DNA of 64,000 bases, from positions 59,145-123,144 of the forward strand of contig NZ_UUIS01000060.1 of the NCBI RefSeq assembly GCF_900589395.1. The letters are read 5' to 3'. This document shows, piece after piece, positions 25,625-33,160 of the stretch. Each line of letters opens with the position of its first letter. Within the stretch, counting starts at the first letter, position 1. The notes beneath the pieces were generated by a model. It had not been told where the DNA came from and ran no database searches. It saw nothing but the letters and a program-made list of their open reading frames with translations. This DNA is from Pseudomonas viridiflava. GTDB taxonomy: Bacteria > Pseudomonadota > Gammaproteobacteria > Pseudomonadales > Pseudomonadaceae. The position numbers and the translations under genes are program-made.

Positions 25625-27046
25625 TCACTGGCCGCGGATTTTCTCGACGATGGCGGTGGTCGAGCTGTTCTCGACCAGGCCGAGCACCTTAACTTCACCG
25701 CCATAGGCGCTGACGATGTCGGCGCCGACCACCTGGTCGACACTGTAGTCGCCACCCTTGACCAGCACATCGGGCTTGATGTGGCTGAGCAGGTTTTCCG
25801 GGGTGCCTTCGGCAAAGCTGATTACCCAGTCCACCGCACCCAGGCCGGCCAGTACGGCCATGCGCCGGTCGACGCTGTTGATCGGCCGGCCCGGCCCTTT
25901 GAGGCGGCTGACCGAGGCATCGTCGTTGATGGCCACGATCAACCGGTCACCCTGGGCGCGGGCCTGCTCCAGGTAGGTGACGTGGCCGGCATGCAGGATA
26001 TCGAAGCAACCGTTGGTGAAGACGATCTTCTCGTTGTGCGCCCGGGCGTCGTCGACGGCCAGCAGCAGTTGCTCCAGTCCCAGCACACCGCGCTCGGAAC
26101 CCTCTTCGCGCTGGATCGCCCGACGCAGTTCCGGCGCACTGATGGCCGCCGTACCGAGCTTGCCGACCACGATGCTGGCGGCCAGATTGGCCAGGCCCAC
26201 GGCGTTGGGCAGGTCTTCACCGGCGGCCAGGGCGGCGGCCAGGGTGGAAATGACCGTGTCACCGGCGCCGGTCACATCGAACACTTCACGGGCCCGGGCC
26301 GGCAGGTGCAGCGCTGCGTGATCCGGGCGCAGCAGGGTCATGCCATGCTCGCCACGGGTCACCAGCAAGGCGCCCAGTTCCAGCTCATGCATCAATTGCG
26401 CGCCCTTGGCGACCAGGTCGGCCTCGTCGCTGCAATGGCCGACAATGGCTTCGAATTCGCTGAGGTTCGGCGTGATCACGCTGGCACCGCGGTAGATCGA
26501 AAAATCCTTGCCCTTGGGATCGGCCAGCACCGGGATATTGCGTGCACGGGCCGCGCTGATCAGCACCTGATGGTTTTTCAGCGCACCCTTGCCGTAATCG
26601 GAAAGCACCAGCACGCGCACGCCTTCAAGCAGGGCATCGACCTCGGCACTCAAGGCCTGGCCGTCGGTGGCGAAGGGTTCTTCGAAATCGATGCGCAGCA
26701 ACTGCTGGTGACGGCTCATGACCCGCAGCTTGACGATGGTCGGCTGATGCGCAATGCGCTGGAAGCGCGCCACCACACCGGCCGCCTCAAGGCTGTTGGC
26801 CAGGCTGTCGGCCGCTTCGTCAGTGCCGGTGACACCGACCAGCGAGGCAGGCGCGCCCAGGGCCGCGATGTTCAGCGCCACGTTGGCGGCGCCACCGGGG
26901 CGGTCCTCGATCTGGTCGACCTTGACCACCGGCACCGGTGCTTCAGGAGAAATGCGCGAGGTGCCACCATGCCAGTAACGGTCGAGCATGACATCGCCCA
27001 CCACCAGGACAGGCGCTTGATCGAAACGCGGCATGGACAACTTCAT
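25625..27046 (-). CDS. hldE: Bifunctional heptose-7-phosphate kinase / heptose-1-phosphate adenylyltransferase HldE
   Basis: Makes ADP-D-glycero-beta-D-manno-heptose, the donor for the LPS inner core. 473 residues. Residues 1-320 are a PfkB-type kinase: VGDVMLDRYWHG, PGGAANVALNIAALG, and the catalytic VTGAGDTVISTLAAALAAG with its Asp. Residues 340-473 are the nucleotidyltransferase: FTNGCFDILHAGHVTYLEQA with the HxGH motif near residue 352, and KPDVLVKGGDY. It follows msbA on the same strand after 134 bp, which contain a possible internal promoter. Confidence 0.96.
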   Translation of the reverse strand: MKLSMPRFDQAPVLVVGDVMLDRYWHGGTSRISPEAPVPVVKVDQIEDRPGGAANVALNIAALGAPASLVGVTGTDEAADSLANSLEAAGVVARFQRIAHQPTIVKLRVMSRHQQLLRIDFEEPFATDGQALSAEVDALLEGVRVLVLSDYGKGALKNHQVLISAARARNIPVLADPKGKDFSIYRGASVITPNLSEFEAIVGHCSDEADLVAKGAQLMHELELGALLVTRGEHGMTLLRPDHAALHLPARAREVFDVTGAGDTVISTLAAALAAGEDLPNAVGLANLAASIVVGKLGTAAISAPELRRAIQREEGSERGVLGLEQLLLAVDDARAHNEKIVFTNGCFDILHAGHVTYLEQARAQGDRLIVAINDDASVSRLKGPGRPINSVDRRMAVLAGLGAVDWVISFAEGTPENLLSHIKPDVLVKGGDYSVDQVVGADIVSAYGGEVKVLGLVENSSTTAIVEKIRGQ

Positions 27047-27113
27047 AGAGCAACTCGTACCAGAACTGAACAGGGGCGGAATCTTAGCACAGGGTTTTTA
27101 CCCGTGGACCGAG

Positions 27114-27131
27114 CGGGCGGTGATCCGCCCG
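27114..27131 (-). other. GC hairpin in the hldE leader
   Basis: CGGGCGG and CCGCCCG form a perfect 7-bp stem with a 4-base loop (ATCA on the minus strand). No T tract follows on the minus strand, so it is not an ordinary terminator; in a transcript started at the candidate promoter next to it, it would sit at the very 5' end and could stabilise the message. Confidence 0.4.
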
Positions 27132-27134
27132 GAC

Positions 27135-27140
27135 AGTATA
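27135..27140 (-). promoter_or_regulatory. Candidate -10 box of an hldE promoter
   Basis: TATACT on the minus strand matches the sigma-70 -10 box in five of six positions and lies 89 bp before the hldE start. No good -35 hexamer is seen at 16-18 bp (TTACCG at 15 bp is the nearest), so this is only a candidate. hldE would otherwise depend on read-through from msbA. Confidence 0.3.
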
Positions 27141-27180
27141 AAAAACGGCTGCACTCGGTAATGCTGCGTGCGACCTGGCC

Positions 27181-28983
27181 TCAGATCGCCCCGCTCGGGA
27201 CCGGCTCATCCAGGCCCATGGCATGCAACCGGGCGTAATAGCCGTTCTGGGCCAGCAACTGGGTGTGCGTGCCGCGTTCTACGATACGACCACCGTCCAT
27301 GACCAGAATCAGGTCGGCTTTTTCGATCGTCGACAGGCGGTGAGCGATCACCAGTGTGGTGCGCCCTTGCATGACCTGGTCCAGCGCTCCCTGGATATGC
27401 CGCTCGGACTCGGTGTCCAGGGCCGAGGTGGCTTCGTCGAGGATCAGCAACGGTGCGTTTTTCAACAAGGCCCGGGCGATCGCCAGGCGCTGGCGCTGGC
27501 CTCCGGACAGCAGCACGCCGTTCTCGCCGACCTGAGTGTCCAGCCCCTCGGGCAGGCGGTCGATGAACTCCTTGGCATAGGCCGCTGCCGCCGCTTGCTC
27601 GATGTCGGCACGCGGCGCACCGGCCAGGTCGCCATAGGCAATGTTGTTGGCCACGCTGTCGTTGAACAGGGTGACGTTCTGGTTGACCTGGGCGATGTGC
27701 CGACGCAGGTTGCGCAGGCGATAGTCGTTGATGTCGACGCCATCAAGCAGGATCTGTCCGGTTTCATGGGCATAAAAGCGCGGGATCAGGTTGGCCAGGG
27801 TCGACTTGCCGCTACCCGAACGGCCCACCAGCGCCACCATTTGTCCGGGTTCGGCGGTAAAGCTGATGTCGTCGAGCACTTGTCTCTCGGTTTGCGGGTA
27901 GGCAAAGCTCAGGTTTCTGACCTCAAGACGACCCTGGACCCGCTCACGCTCGAGGGTGCCAGTGTCGACCTCCGGGACCACATCAAGCTGTTCGAAGATG
28001 CTTTCGGCACCGGCCACGCCCTTCTGGATGGTCGAGCTGACTTCCGACAGCTGGCGAATCGGCTTGGGCAACAGGCCGGCAGCGGTGATGTAGGCGACCA
28101 GGTCACCTGCCGTGGCATCACCGCGCAGCAGCAGCACCAGAAACATCAGAGTGGCCATCGCGGTGTAGATCACCAGTTGCAGCATCGGCGTGTAGACCGC
28201 GCCGGTCTTGGTCATGCGCAGCTGTTTTTCGGTATTGCTGTCGCTGGCCCTGGCAAAGCGCGCCTGCTCATATTCTTCGCCACCGAAGCTGCGCACCACG
28301 CGATAGCCCTGGATGGTTTCGGAGGCCACATGGGTCACATCGCCCATGGCCACCTGGATTTTCTTGCTCTGCTTGCGAAACTTCTTGCTCGCGCTGCCGA
28401 CCATCACGGCGATCAGCGGCAGGATGGCGAGCATCACCAGGGTCAGTTTCCAGTTCATCCACAACAGATAGATAAACAGGAACACCACGGTCAGGCCCTC
28501 GCGGATCACCACCTTGATGGCGTCGGTGGCCGCCCCGGTAACCATGGTCACGTTGAAGGTGATGCGCGAGATCAAGTGGCCGGAGTTATGCGTATCGAAA
28601 TAGCGATTGGGCAGCACCAGCAGCTTATTGAACAGCTCGACGCGCAGGTCATGCACCAGCCCCAGCGAGACCTTGGCCAGAAAATAGTTGCCCAGGAACG
28701 ACCCCAGCCCCTGCCAGGCAGCGATCAGTACGATCAGCAGCGGCACGGCCTGCAGCAATTGCAGCTGGTTGAGGTACGGCACATTGGGAAACAACACCAC
28801 GGCGGGGTTGGTCAGGCCGTCGACAAAGTACTTGAGAATGCCCGCCAGCATGGGTTGCGTAGAGGCAAAGATCACAAAGCCGACGATACTGAGCAGGAAA
28901 ATACCCACATATGGCCGCACATACGTCAACAGGCGCAGGTAGATCTTCACGCTGGACGGCGCGGACGATTCGGAAGTTGCCAT
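27181..28983 (-). CDS. msbA: Lipid A export ATP-binding/permease protein MsbA
   Basis: Homodimeric ABC exporter that flips lipid A-core across the inner membrane. ATG at 28983 (MATSESSAPSSVKIY) gives 600 residues, the family length; an upstream in-frame start is not needed. Six membrane helices in residues 1-320. The nucleotide-binding half shows Walker A VGRSGSGKSTLAN, the signature LLSGGQRQRLAIARAL, Walker B LLILDEATSALD and the switch His in VIAHRLST. It lies upstream of hldE and divergent (115 bp) from the kinase-like gene at 29099. Confidence 0.96.
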   Translation of the reverse strand: MATSESSAPSSVKIYLRLLTYVRPYVGIFLLSIVGFVIFASTQPMLAGILKYFVDGLTNPAVVLFPNVPYLNQLQLLQAVPLLIVLIAAWQGLGSFLGNYFLAKVSLGLVHDLRVELFNKLLVLPNRYFDTHNSGHLISRITFNVTMVTGAATDAIKVVIREGLTVVFLFIYLLWMNWKLTLVMLAILPLIAVMVGSASKKFRKQSKKIQVAMGDVTHVASETIQGYRVVRSFGGEEYEQARFARASDSNTEKQLRMTKTGAVYTPMLQLVIYTAMATLMFLVLLLRGDATAGDLVAYITAAGLLPKPIRQLSEVSSTIQKGVAGAESIFEQLDVVPEVDTGTLERERVQGRLEVRNLSFAYPQTERQVLDDISFTAEPGQMVALVGRSGSGKSTLANLIPRFYAHETGQILLDGVDINDYRLRNLRRHIAQVNQNVTLFNDSVANNIAYGDLAGAPRADIEQAAAAAYAKEFIDRLPEGLDTQVGENGVLLSGGQRQRLAIARALLKNAPLLILDEATSALDTESERHIQGALDQVMQGRTTLVIAHRLSTIEKADLILVMDGGRIVERGTHTQLLAQNGYYARLHAMGLDEPVPSGAI

Positions 28984-29098
28984 GGGAATCCGTCGAGTCA
29001 AAAAGAGGCGCAATTGTATCACAAGCGCTTTTCGTGGCTGCCGGCTGGGGTAACATGGCCAGCCTTTAAAGCCTTACGGCGCAGACTCCGGAGTATCG

Positions 29099-29737
29099 AT
29101 GCAAGCGCTTGACCATGCCCGCTACCTTGATCTGGTCCAGGGTGCAGAAGTCCTCGAAGCCGACGGCACAGGCGACAAGGTGTTGCGCCTGGTCGACGGC
29201 TCGATGCTCAAGCTGTTCCGTCGCAAGCGCCTGATCAGTTCGGCGGCCTGGTATCCCTATGCCACCCGCTTTGCCGACAATTGCCAGGTCCTGGCCCAAC
29301 GTGCGGTGCCATGCCCGCAGGTGCGCTGCGTGTTCCGCATTGCCGCCATCGAGCGCGACGCGGTGCATTACACGCCCCTGCCCGGCCAGACCCTTCGCCA
29401 GTTGCTTCACGATGTCAGCCGCGATGACGAACTGCGCCGCCAGCTGGGCTGCTTCATCGCCTACCTGCATGAAAAGGGCATCTATTTTCGCTCGGCGCAC
29501 CTGGGCAACGTGGTACTGACGCCCGAAGGCACGCTGGGGCTGATCGACATTGCCGACATGAAGACCTACCGGCAACCGCTGCGCAAGGCCCTGCGCCTGC
29601 GCAACTTCAAGCACATGCTGCGCTACACCGAAGACCGTCATTGGCTGCTGGGTGAAGGCAACCCGGCCTTTGTCCAGGCTTACCTGGCGGCGCAGGGCAT
29701 TTGCAGTGAGACAGAGCTGAAACACGCGCTGGGTTGA
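29099..29737 (+). CDS. Toluene-tolerance-type kinase-fold protein
   Basis: A 212-residue cytoplasmic protein of the family annotated in P. putida as toluene tolerance protein, related to the BUD32/Kdo-kinase-like fold. A Lys-containing strand (MLKLFRRKR) and an HxxGI helix (IAYLHEKGIYFRS) are seen, but the catalytic loop reads FRSAHLGNVVL: the place of the catalytic Asp is Ser, while Asn is kept. The metal-binding Asp is in LIDIADM. So a typical phosphotransferase is doubtful. Its 3' end (from 29623) has been copied in tandem, see 29918-30117. Its position beside msbA and waaL suggests an LPS role. Confidence 0.8.
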   Translation: MQALDHARYLDLVQGAEVLEADGTGDKVLRLVDGSMLKLFRRKRLISSAAWYPYATRFADNCQVLAQRAVPCPQVRCVFRIAAIERDAVHYTPLPGQTLRQLLHDVSRDDELRRQLGCFIAYLHEKGIYFRSAHLGNVVLTPEGTLGLIDIADMKTYRQPLRKALRLRNFKHMLRYTEDRHWLLGEGNPAFVQAYLAAQGICSETELKHALG

Positions 29738-29756
29738 ATACCGTGACGGGTTACGG

Positions 29757-29921
29757 GTAGGAGCCCGCTTGCCGGCGACCGGCTGCGTAGCAGTCGTAAA
29801 ATTGTGGTGTTTCACAAATTTCGAATGCGTTCACAGTCAAAGATTTGTGGTGCTCAGTCAATTTTGCGAGCGCTTCGCACTCGGTCGCGGTGGTCCGGCA
29901 TACCGGCAAGCGCGCTCCTAC
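29757..29921. repeat. Palindromic REP/BIME-like element, long-arm right end
   Basis: Starts GTAGGAGCCCGCTTGCCGGC 20 bp after the stop of the kinase-like gene. One good sub-repeat (CAGTCGTAAAATTGTGGTG...) and one decayed unit follow. The right end is the long-arm variant inverted (CGCGGTGGTCCGGCATACCG, then GCAAGCGCGCTCCTAC) and runs directly into the duplicated gene fragment. Confidence 0.85.
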
Positions 29922-30032
29922 ACCGAAGATCGCCAATGGCTGCTGGGTGAAGGCAACCCGGCCTTTGTCCAGGCTTACCTGGCGGCGCAGGACATTTGCA
30001 GTGAGACAGAGCTGAAACACGCGCTGGGTTGA
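29918..30032 (+). pseudogene. Duplicated 3' fragment of the kinase-like gene
   Basis: The last 37 codons of the gene at 29099 appear again, 295 bp downstream: CTACACCGAAGA..., through TELKHALG and the TGA stop at 30030-30032. The copy differs by a few bases (His to Gln, Gly to Asp). There is no start codon or ribosome site of its own, and the frame upstream only reads through the repeat element, so it is a dead fragment. The copied block continues about 85 bp past the stop into the next repeat element (to about 30117). Confidence 0.9.
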
Positions 30033-30051
30033 ATACCGTGACGGGTTACGG

Positions 30052-30192
30052 GTAGGAGCCCGCTTGCCGGCGACCGGCTGCGTAGCAGTCGTAAAATTGT
30101 GGCGTTTCACATATTTCTGCGAAACGCTGAAAATCTACGACTGCTACGCAGCCGGTCGCGGTGGTCCGGCATTCCGGCAAGCGCGCTCCTAC
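30052..30192. repeat. Palindromic REP/BIME-like element, supplies the waaL stop
   Basis: Left arm is the copied start of the previous element; the right part is an inverted TACGACTGCTACGCAGCCGG plus the long-arm end. The two halves pair almost end to end, so the sub-repeat here is head to head. The final GTAGGAGCGCGC, read on the minus strand, gives the TAG stop of waaL at 30189-30191. Confidence 0.85.
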
Positions 30193-31364
30193 TGGCGTTC
30201 CAGGATCGGGACGGGGCCGCGCTGCACGCGGCGGCCCAGGATCATCGCCGCCGGCAGCAGCACCAGCAGCCACAGTTCGTCAGGATTGCCCACCAGTTTG
30301 CTGCCATCGAAGTTGAGCATCATCAGCGCACAGGCCAGGTAGCAGCCCCACGCATCGCGCAGCCGCCAGGCCTGCCACAGGCTCATGCCCATCACCGCCA
30401 GGAACAGCACCAGCGACACCGCGCCGGTGTACAGGCCCATGGCAATGAAGACGTTGTGCGGATGCTGGATCGGGATCCCGCCGGTCAGGGTCCGGGTGGT
30501 CTGGAAGTCGACCCCGCAGCCCAGTATCCAGCCGCAATGCCCCCATTCGGCGGTCATGATCTCGAACAGTTCGATGCGGAACGAGTCACCGCGCACGAAC
30601 AGCAGCCTCACCCACTGTTCTTCCCAGCACAGCCACAGGGTCAGGCTGATCGCCGCCACCACGCCCAGCAAGGCCAGGCTGGTCACCCGCGGAAAACGGT
30701 ACAGCATGTGCAGCCCCCACAGCCCCATCAACACGCCCAGCCCGACCAGGGCCGTGCGGGTCTGGACTACATAGGCGGCGGCCAGCAGGGTCAGCGCGAC
30801 CGCACAGGCGGCTTCGATCCAGCGCCGCTGCCGGACCCACAGCGGCATGGCCAGGGCCAGGGCACAGACCAGCCAGGCGCTGCTGTAGATGACGTTGTCG
30901 ACCCGGCCTGGCAGGATCGCCACGCGCTGGCCGAGCACGAACTGGCCGGTGGTCCAGCTGTGCAGGCTGCCGACGAAGATGTACAGGCAGACCGTCCAGA
31001 ACAGCCCGCGCACGAACCTGCCACCGCTGAACATCGCCACGGGCGTCAGGCCGGCGATGATGAACACGAACAGGCTGACGTACGCAATGTGCTTGTAGAA
31101 CTGGAAATCGGCCGAAAACAGCGCCGGCACCAGGAACCACAGCATGAAGGCCGCCCAGACACGCCCCAGTGGCTGGCTGAAGACCTTGGCACCGCGCGCC
31201 TTGACCAGAAAGAACAGGCCCGGCAGCGCCATGGTGGCGTAGAACAGGTTATTGGTGAACTTGGCCGAGTCATGCAGGATGAAACTCAGCAGGAAAGCGC
31301 ACAGCGCGGTACCGAAGTAGAGCTGACTCTTGCTGAAGGGAGCGCGAACACCATCAACCGACAT
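30189..31364 (-). CDS. waaL: O-antigen ligase WaaL
   Basis: Joins undecaprenyl-linked O antigen to the lipid A-core at the periplasmic face of the inner membrane. 391 residues with about 11-12 hydrophobic helices. The large periplasmic loop late in the protein carries GGIPIQHPHNVFIAMGLYTG, the conserved His-containing Wzy_C/WaaL motif, and the earlier RTALVGLGV keeps the conserved Arg. The gene order (msbA, kinase-like, waaL) supports the call. It overlaps the next gene upstream by 11 bp. Its last codon and stop abut the repeat element. Confidence 0.88.
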   Translation of the reverse strand: MSVDGVRAPFSKSQLYFGTALCAFLLSFILHDSAKFTNNLFYATMALPGLFFLVKARGAKVFSQPLGRVWAAFMLWFLVPALFSADFQFYKHIAYVSLFVFIIAGLTPVAMFSGGRFVRGLFWTVCLYIFVGSLHSWTTGQFVLGQRVAILPGRVDNVIYSSAWLVCALALAMPLWVRQRRWIEAACAVALTLLAAAYVVQTRTALVGLGVLMGLWGLHMLYRFPRVTSLALLGVVAAISLTLWLCWEEQWVRLLFVRGDSFRIELFEIMTAEWGHCGWILGCGVDFQTTRTLTGGIPIQHPHNVFIAMGLYTGAVSLVLFLAVMGMSLWQAWRLRDAWGCYLACALMMLNFDGSKLVGNPDELWLLVLLPAAMILGRRVQRGPVPILERQ

Positions 31365-32124
31365 TATTGAGTAACCAACCGATTATCAGGCCCGCAATCA
31401 GGGTAGCGAACAGCTTGGCGCGCTCGCGGCGTTTGCGGCGTTGTTTATCCACACGCTCCTGGGACACCACTACATGACTGCCAAAGCCGGTGTGCAGGAC
31501 TGCGTCGTTTTCCAGGATCAAGGCATAGCGGTTTTGCGAAGCATAGACCTGGGACAGCTTCTTTTCGCCGCCGTGGTCAGCATACGGCGCGTGCTCTTTG
31601 TAATCTGTCAGGCGACGCAGACCCGGATTGAAGGAAAAGCCCTGCCATTCGGCCTTGTGCGAACCCAGCTTGTAGAACGGTATGCCCTGCACCACCTCGC
31701 GCTCGTTGAGAAACACGTACGGGCTGTGCACCATCAGGTCGTGGTTGAAACTGCGCAGCCAGACCTGCAAGGCCTGCGGGTCGTTGACCAGCAAGGTCAT
31801 GGACTCCTCGATGAAGCCTGGGCGGTAGAAGTCCCAGTCGTCCTCGCAGTGGAACACCCATTGGGTCTCGATCAGCGCATAGGCGGCATCGACCGAGCGC
31901 ATCTGGCCCAGCTTGGGGTTGTTGACGATGAACCGGGTGTGCGCCTGCCAGTGTTCGGGAATGCAGGTGCGAACCTGCTCGTCACCGGAGTCCTCGGTAA
32001 TCAGCACGTGGCGAATGGGCGCGGTATTGAAACGGTCGAACGTTTCCAGGGTCCGCTTCAACAGGTCGAAACGGCCACAACTGGTGACAACCAGTGTGAT
32101 CTCGCTGTTTTCGCTGAATACCAT
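31354..32124 (-). CDS. Family 2 glycosyltransferase, core or O-antigen type
   Basis: About 256 residues. Two adjacent ATGs are possible; the second (32124) is better spaced from GGGAG and is used here. GT-A layout: ITLVVTSCGRFDLLKRTLET at the start, then the metal-binding acidic motif FHCEDDWDFY, and a C-terminal basic stretch RVDKQRRKRRERAKL followed by one hydrophobic helix LFATLIAGLIIGWLL as a membrane anchor. It stands where P. aeruginosa has wapR, a rhamnosyltransferase, but I cannot tell the donor or acceptor from the sequence. Confidence 0.8.
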   Translation of the reverse strand: MVFSENSEITLVVTSCGRFDLLKRTLETFDRFNTAPIRHVLITEDSGDEQVRTCIPEHWQAHTRFIVNNPKLGQMRSVDAAYALIETQWVFHCEDDWDFYRPGFIEESMTLLVNDPQALQVWLRSFNHDLMVHSPYVFLNEREVVQGIPFYKLGSHKAEWQGFSFNPGLRRLTDYKEHAPYADHGGEKKLSQVYASQNRYALILENDAVLHTGFGSHVVVSQERVDKQRRKRRERAKLFATLIAGLIIGWLLNNVG

Positions 32125-32166
32125 CATGGGCTCCCAATCATTGAATGTTCAAACGGTCTGTGCCAG

Positions 32167-33123
32167 TCATGCGCCGAGCCAGGACCGTACGCGGTCCATC
32201 AGGCCGGGGGCGGCACGTGCCCGCAAGGGCGGCTGCATGGCGTCGACGATGGCCTTGCCAAGGGCATGGAATGTATAGCGTTGCTCTACCAGCGTCTGCC
32301 CGTTCCGAGAGATTTCATCAGCCAGCGACGAATCTTCACGTAATTGATGCAGTTTCCTGCGCAATTGGTCGATATCGCGATACAGCACGATATTGCGCAT
32401 GTCCTCGAAGCCCAGTGCCCGGTTTTCCTCGGCGCCCTGGTCAAACGCCAGCAGCACGCAGCCACAGGCCATGGCCTCGAAGTTCTTGATCATGTACTCG
32501 CCCATGCCCACATCGGCACTGACGAAAAAGCGGATGCGGTTCAAGGTGGCGCAGTACTCTTCGCCGGACTTGGTACGCGTCACCAGCAATGGCTCGACCT
32601 TGGCCAGTTCATCAAGCAGCGCCTTGCGCCCACTGTAGGCCACGCTTTTGGTGCTGCCCACGAACGCCAGCTCGATGTCGCGTTCACGCCCCTGGCCCTG
32701 CACCAGCCCCTGGTCGTAGCCCTTGGGCACGAACACCGCATCGAAGCCCTCGGCGCGCAGGCGCTCGGTCACCATGAAGCCCGAAGTGATCACCCGCGCC
32801 CAGGGCAGCTTGCGGTAGTGGGCGCTGAACTTGCCGGTGTACTTGCACGGAATGTAGTTCTGGTAGGCATCGTGTTCGAGGATCACCAGGTTGGGCAGGC
32901 TGCGGATGAAGCCCACCTGACGCACTTCCTGCTTGAAGCGCAGGAAGAACACGATGCGCTCATAACGGCTGACGTCCACTTCACGGCGGAAATACCCGCG
33001 CAGGTCACGCTGCTCTTCAGAGGTGAGCCAGCGCAGGTCGCATTCACAGTGCGCCGCGATGCCTTCATACAAGCGATCCAGGATGGCGCGCTGCTCTTTC
33101 TGGACCAGAAATAGAACTCTCAT
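32167..33123 (-). CDS. ssg: Ssg/CgeB-type glycosyltransferase
   Basis: A 318-residue soluble glycosyltransferase, start ATG at 33123 (MRVLFLVQKEQRAILDRLYE). The layout is that of the CgeB/GT4-like group: an N-terminal Rossmann half, then FVGSTKSVAYSGRKALL, and the donor-site segment ADVGMGEYMIKNFEAMACGC then VLLAFDQGAEENRALGF. P. aeruginosa Ssg, named for its role in cell-surface sugar synthesis, has this length and this place before dnpA. The sugar is not evident. Confidence 0.78.
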   Translation of the reverse strand: MRVLFLVQKEQRAILDRLYEGIAAHCECDLRWLTSEEQRDLRGYFRREVDVSRYERIVFFLRFKQEVRQVGFIRSLPNLVILEHDAYQNYIPCKYTGKFSAHYRKLPWARVITSGFMVTERLRAEGFDAVFVPKGYDQGLVQGQGRERDIELAFVGSTKSVAYSGRKALLDELAKVEPLLVTRTKSGEEYCATLNRIRFFVSADVGMGEYMIKNFEAMACGCVLLAFDQGAEENRALGFEDMRNIVLYRDIDQLRRKLHQLREDSSLADEISRNGQTLVEQRYTFHALGKAIVDAMQPPLRARAAPGLMDRVRSWLGA

Positions 33124-33160
33124 GGGTTTCCTTGCAGTCGGGCTGCCTGCTGAAGCGGAA

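Noticed and set aside
27114..27131. Hairpin between msbA and hldE as a terminator
   Set aside because: On the minus strand no T tract follows, and both genes are co-oriented; kept only as an unspecified hairpin.
29769..30032. 87-residue ORF ending in the kinase-like gene's tail
   Set aside because: Its first half is translation of a repeat element and its second half the duplicated gene fragment; no ribosome site.
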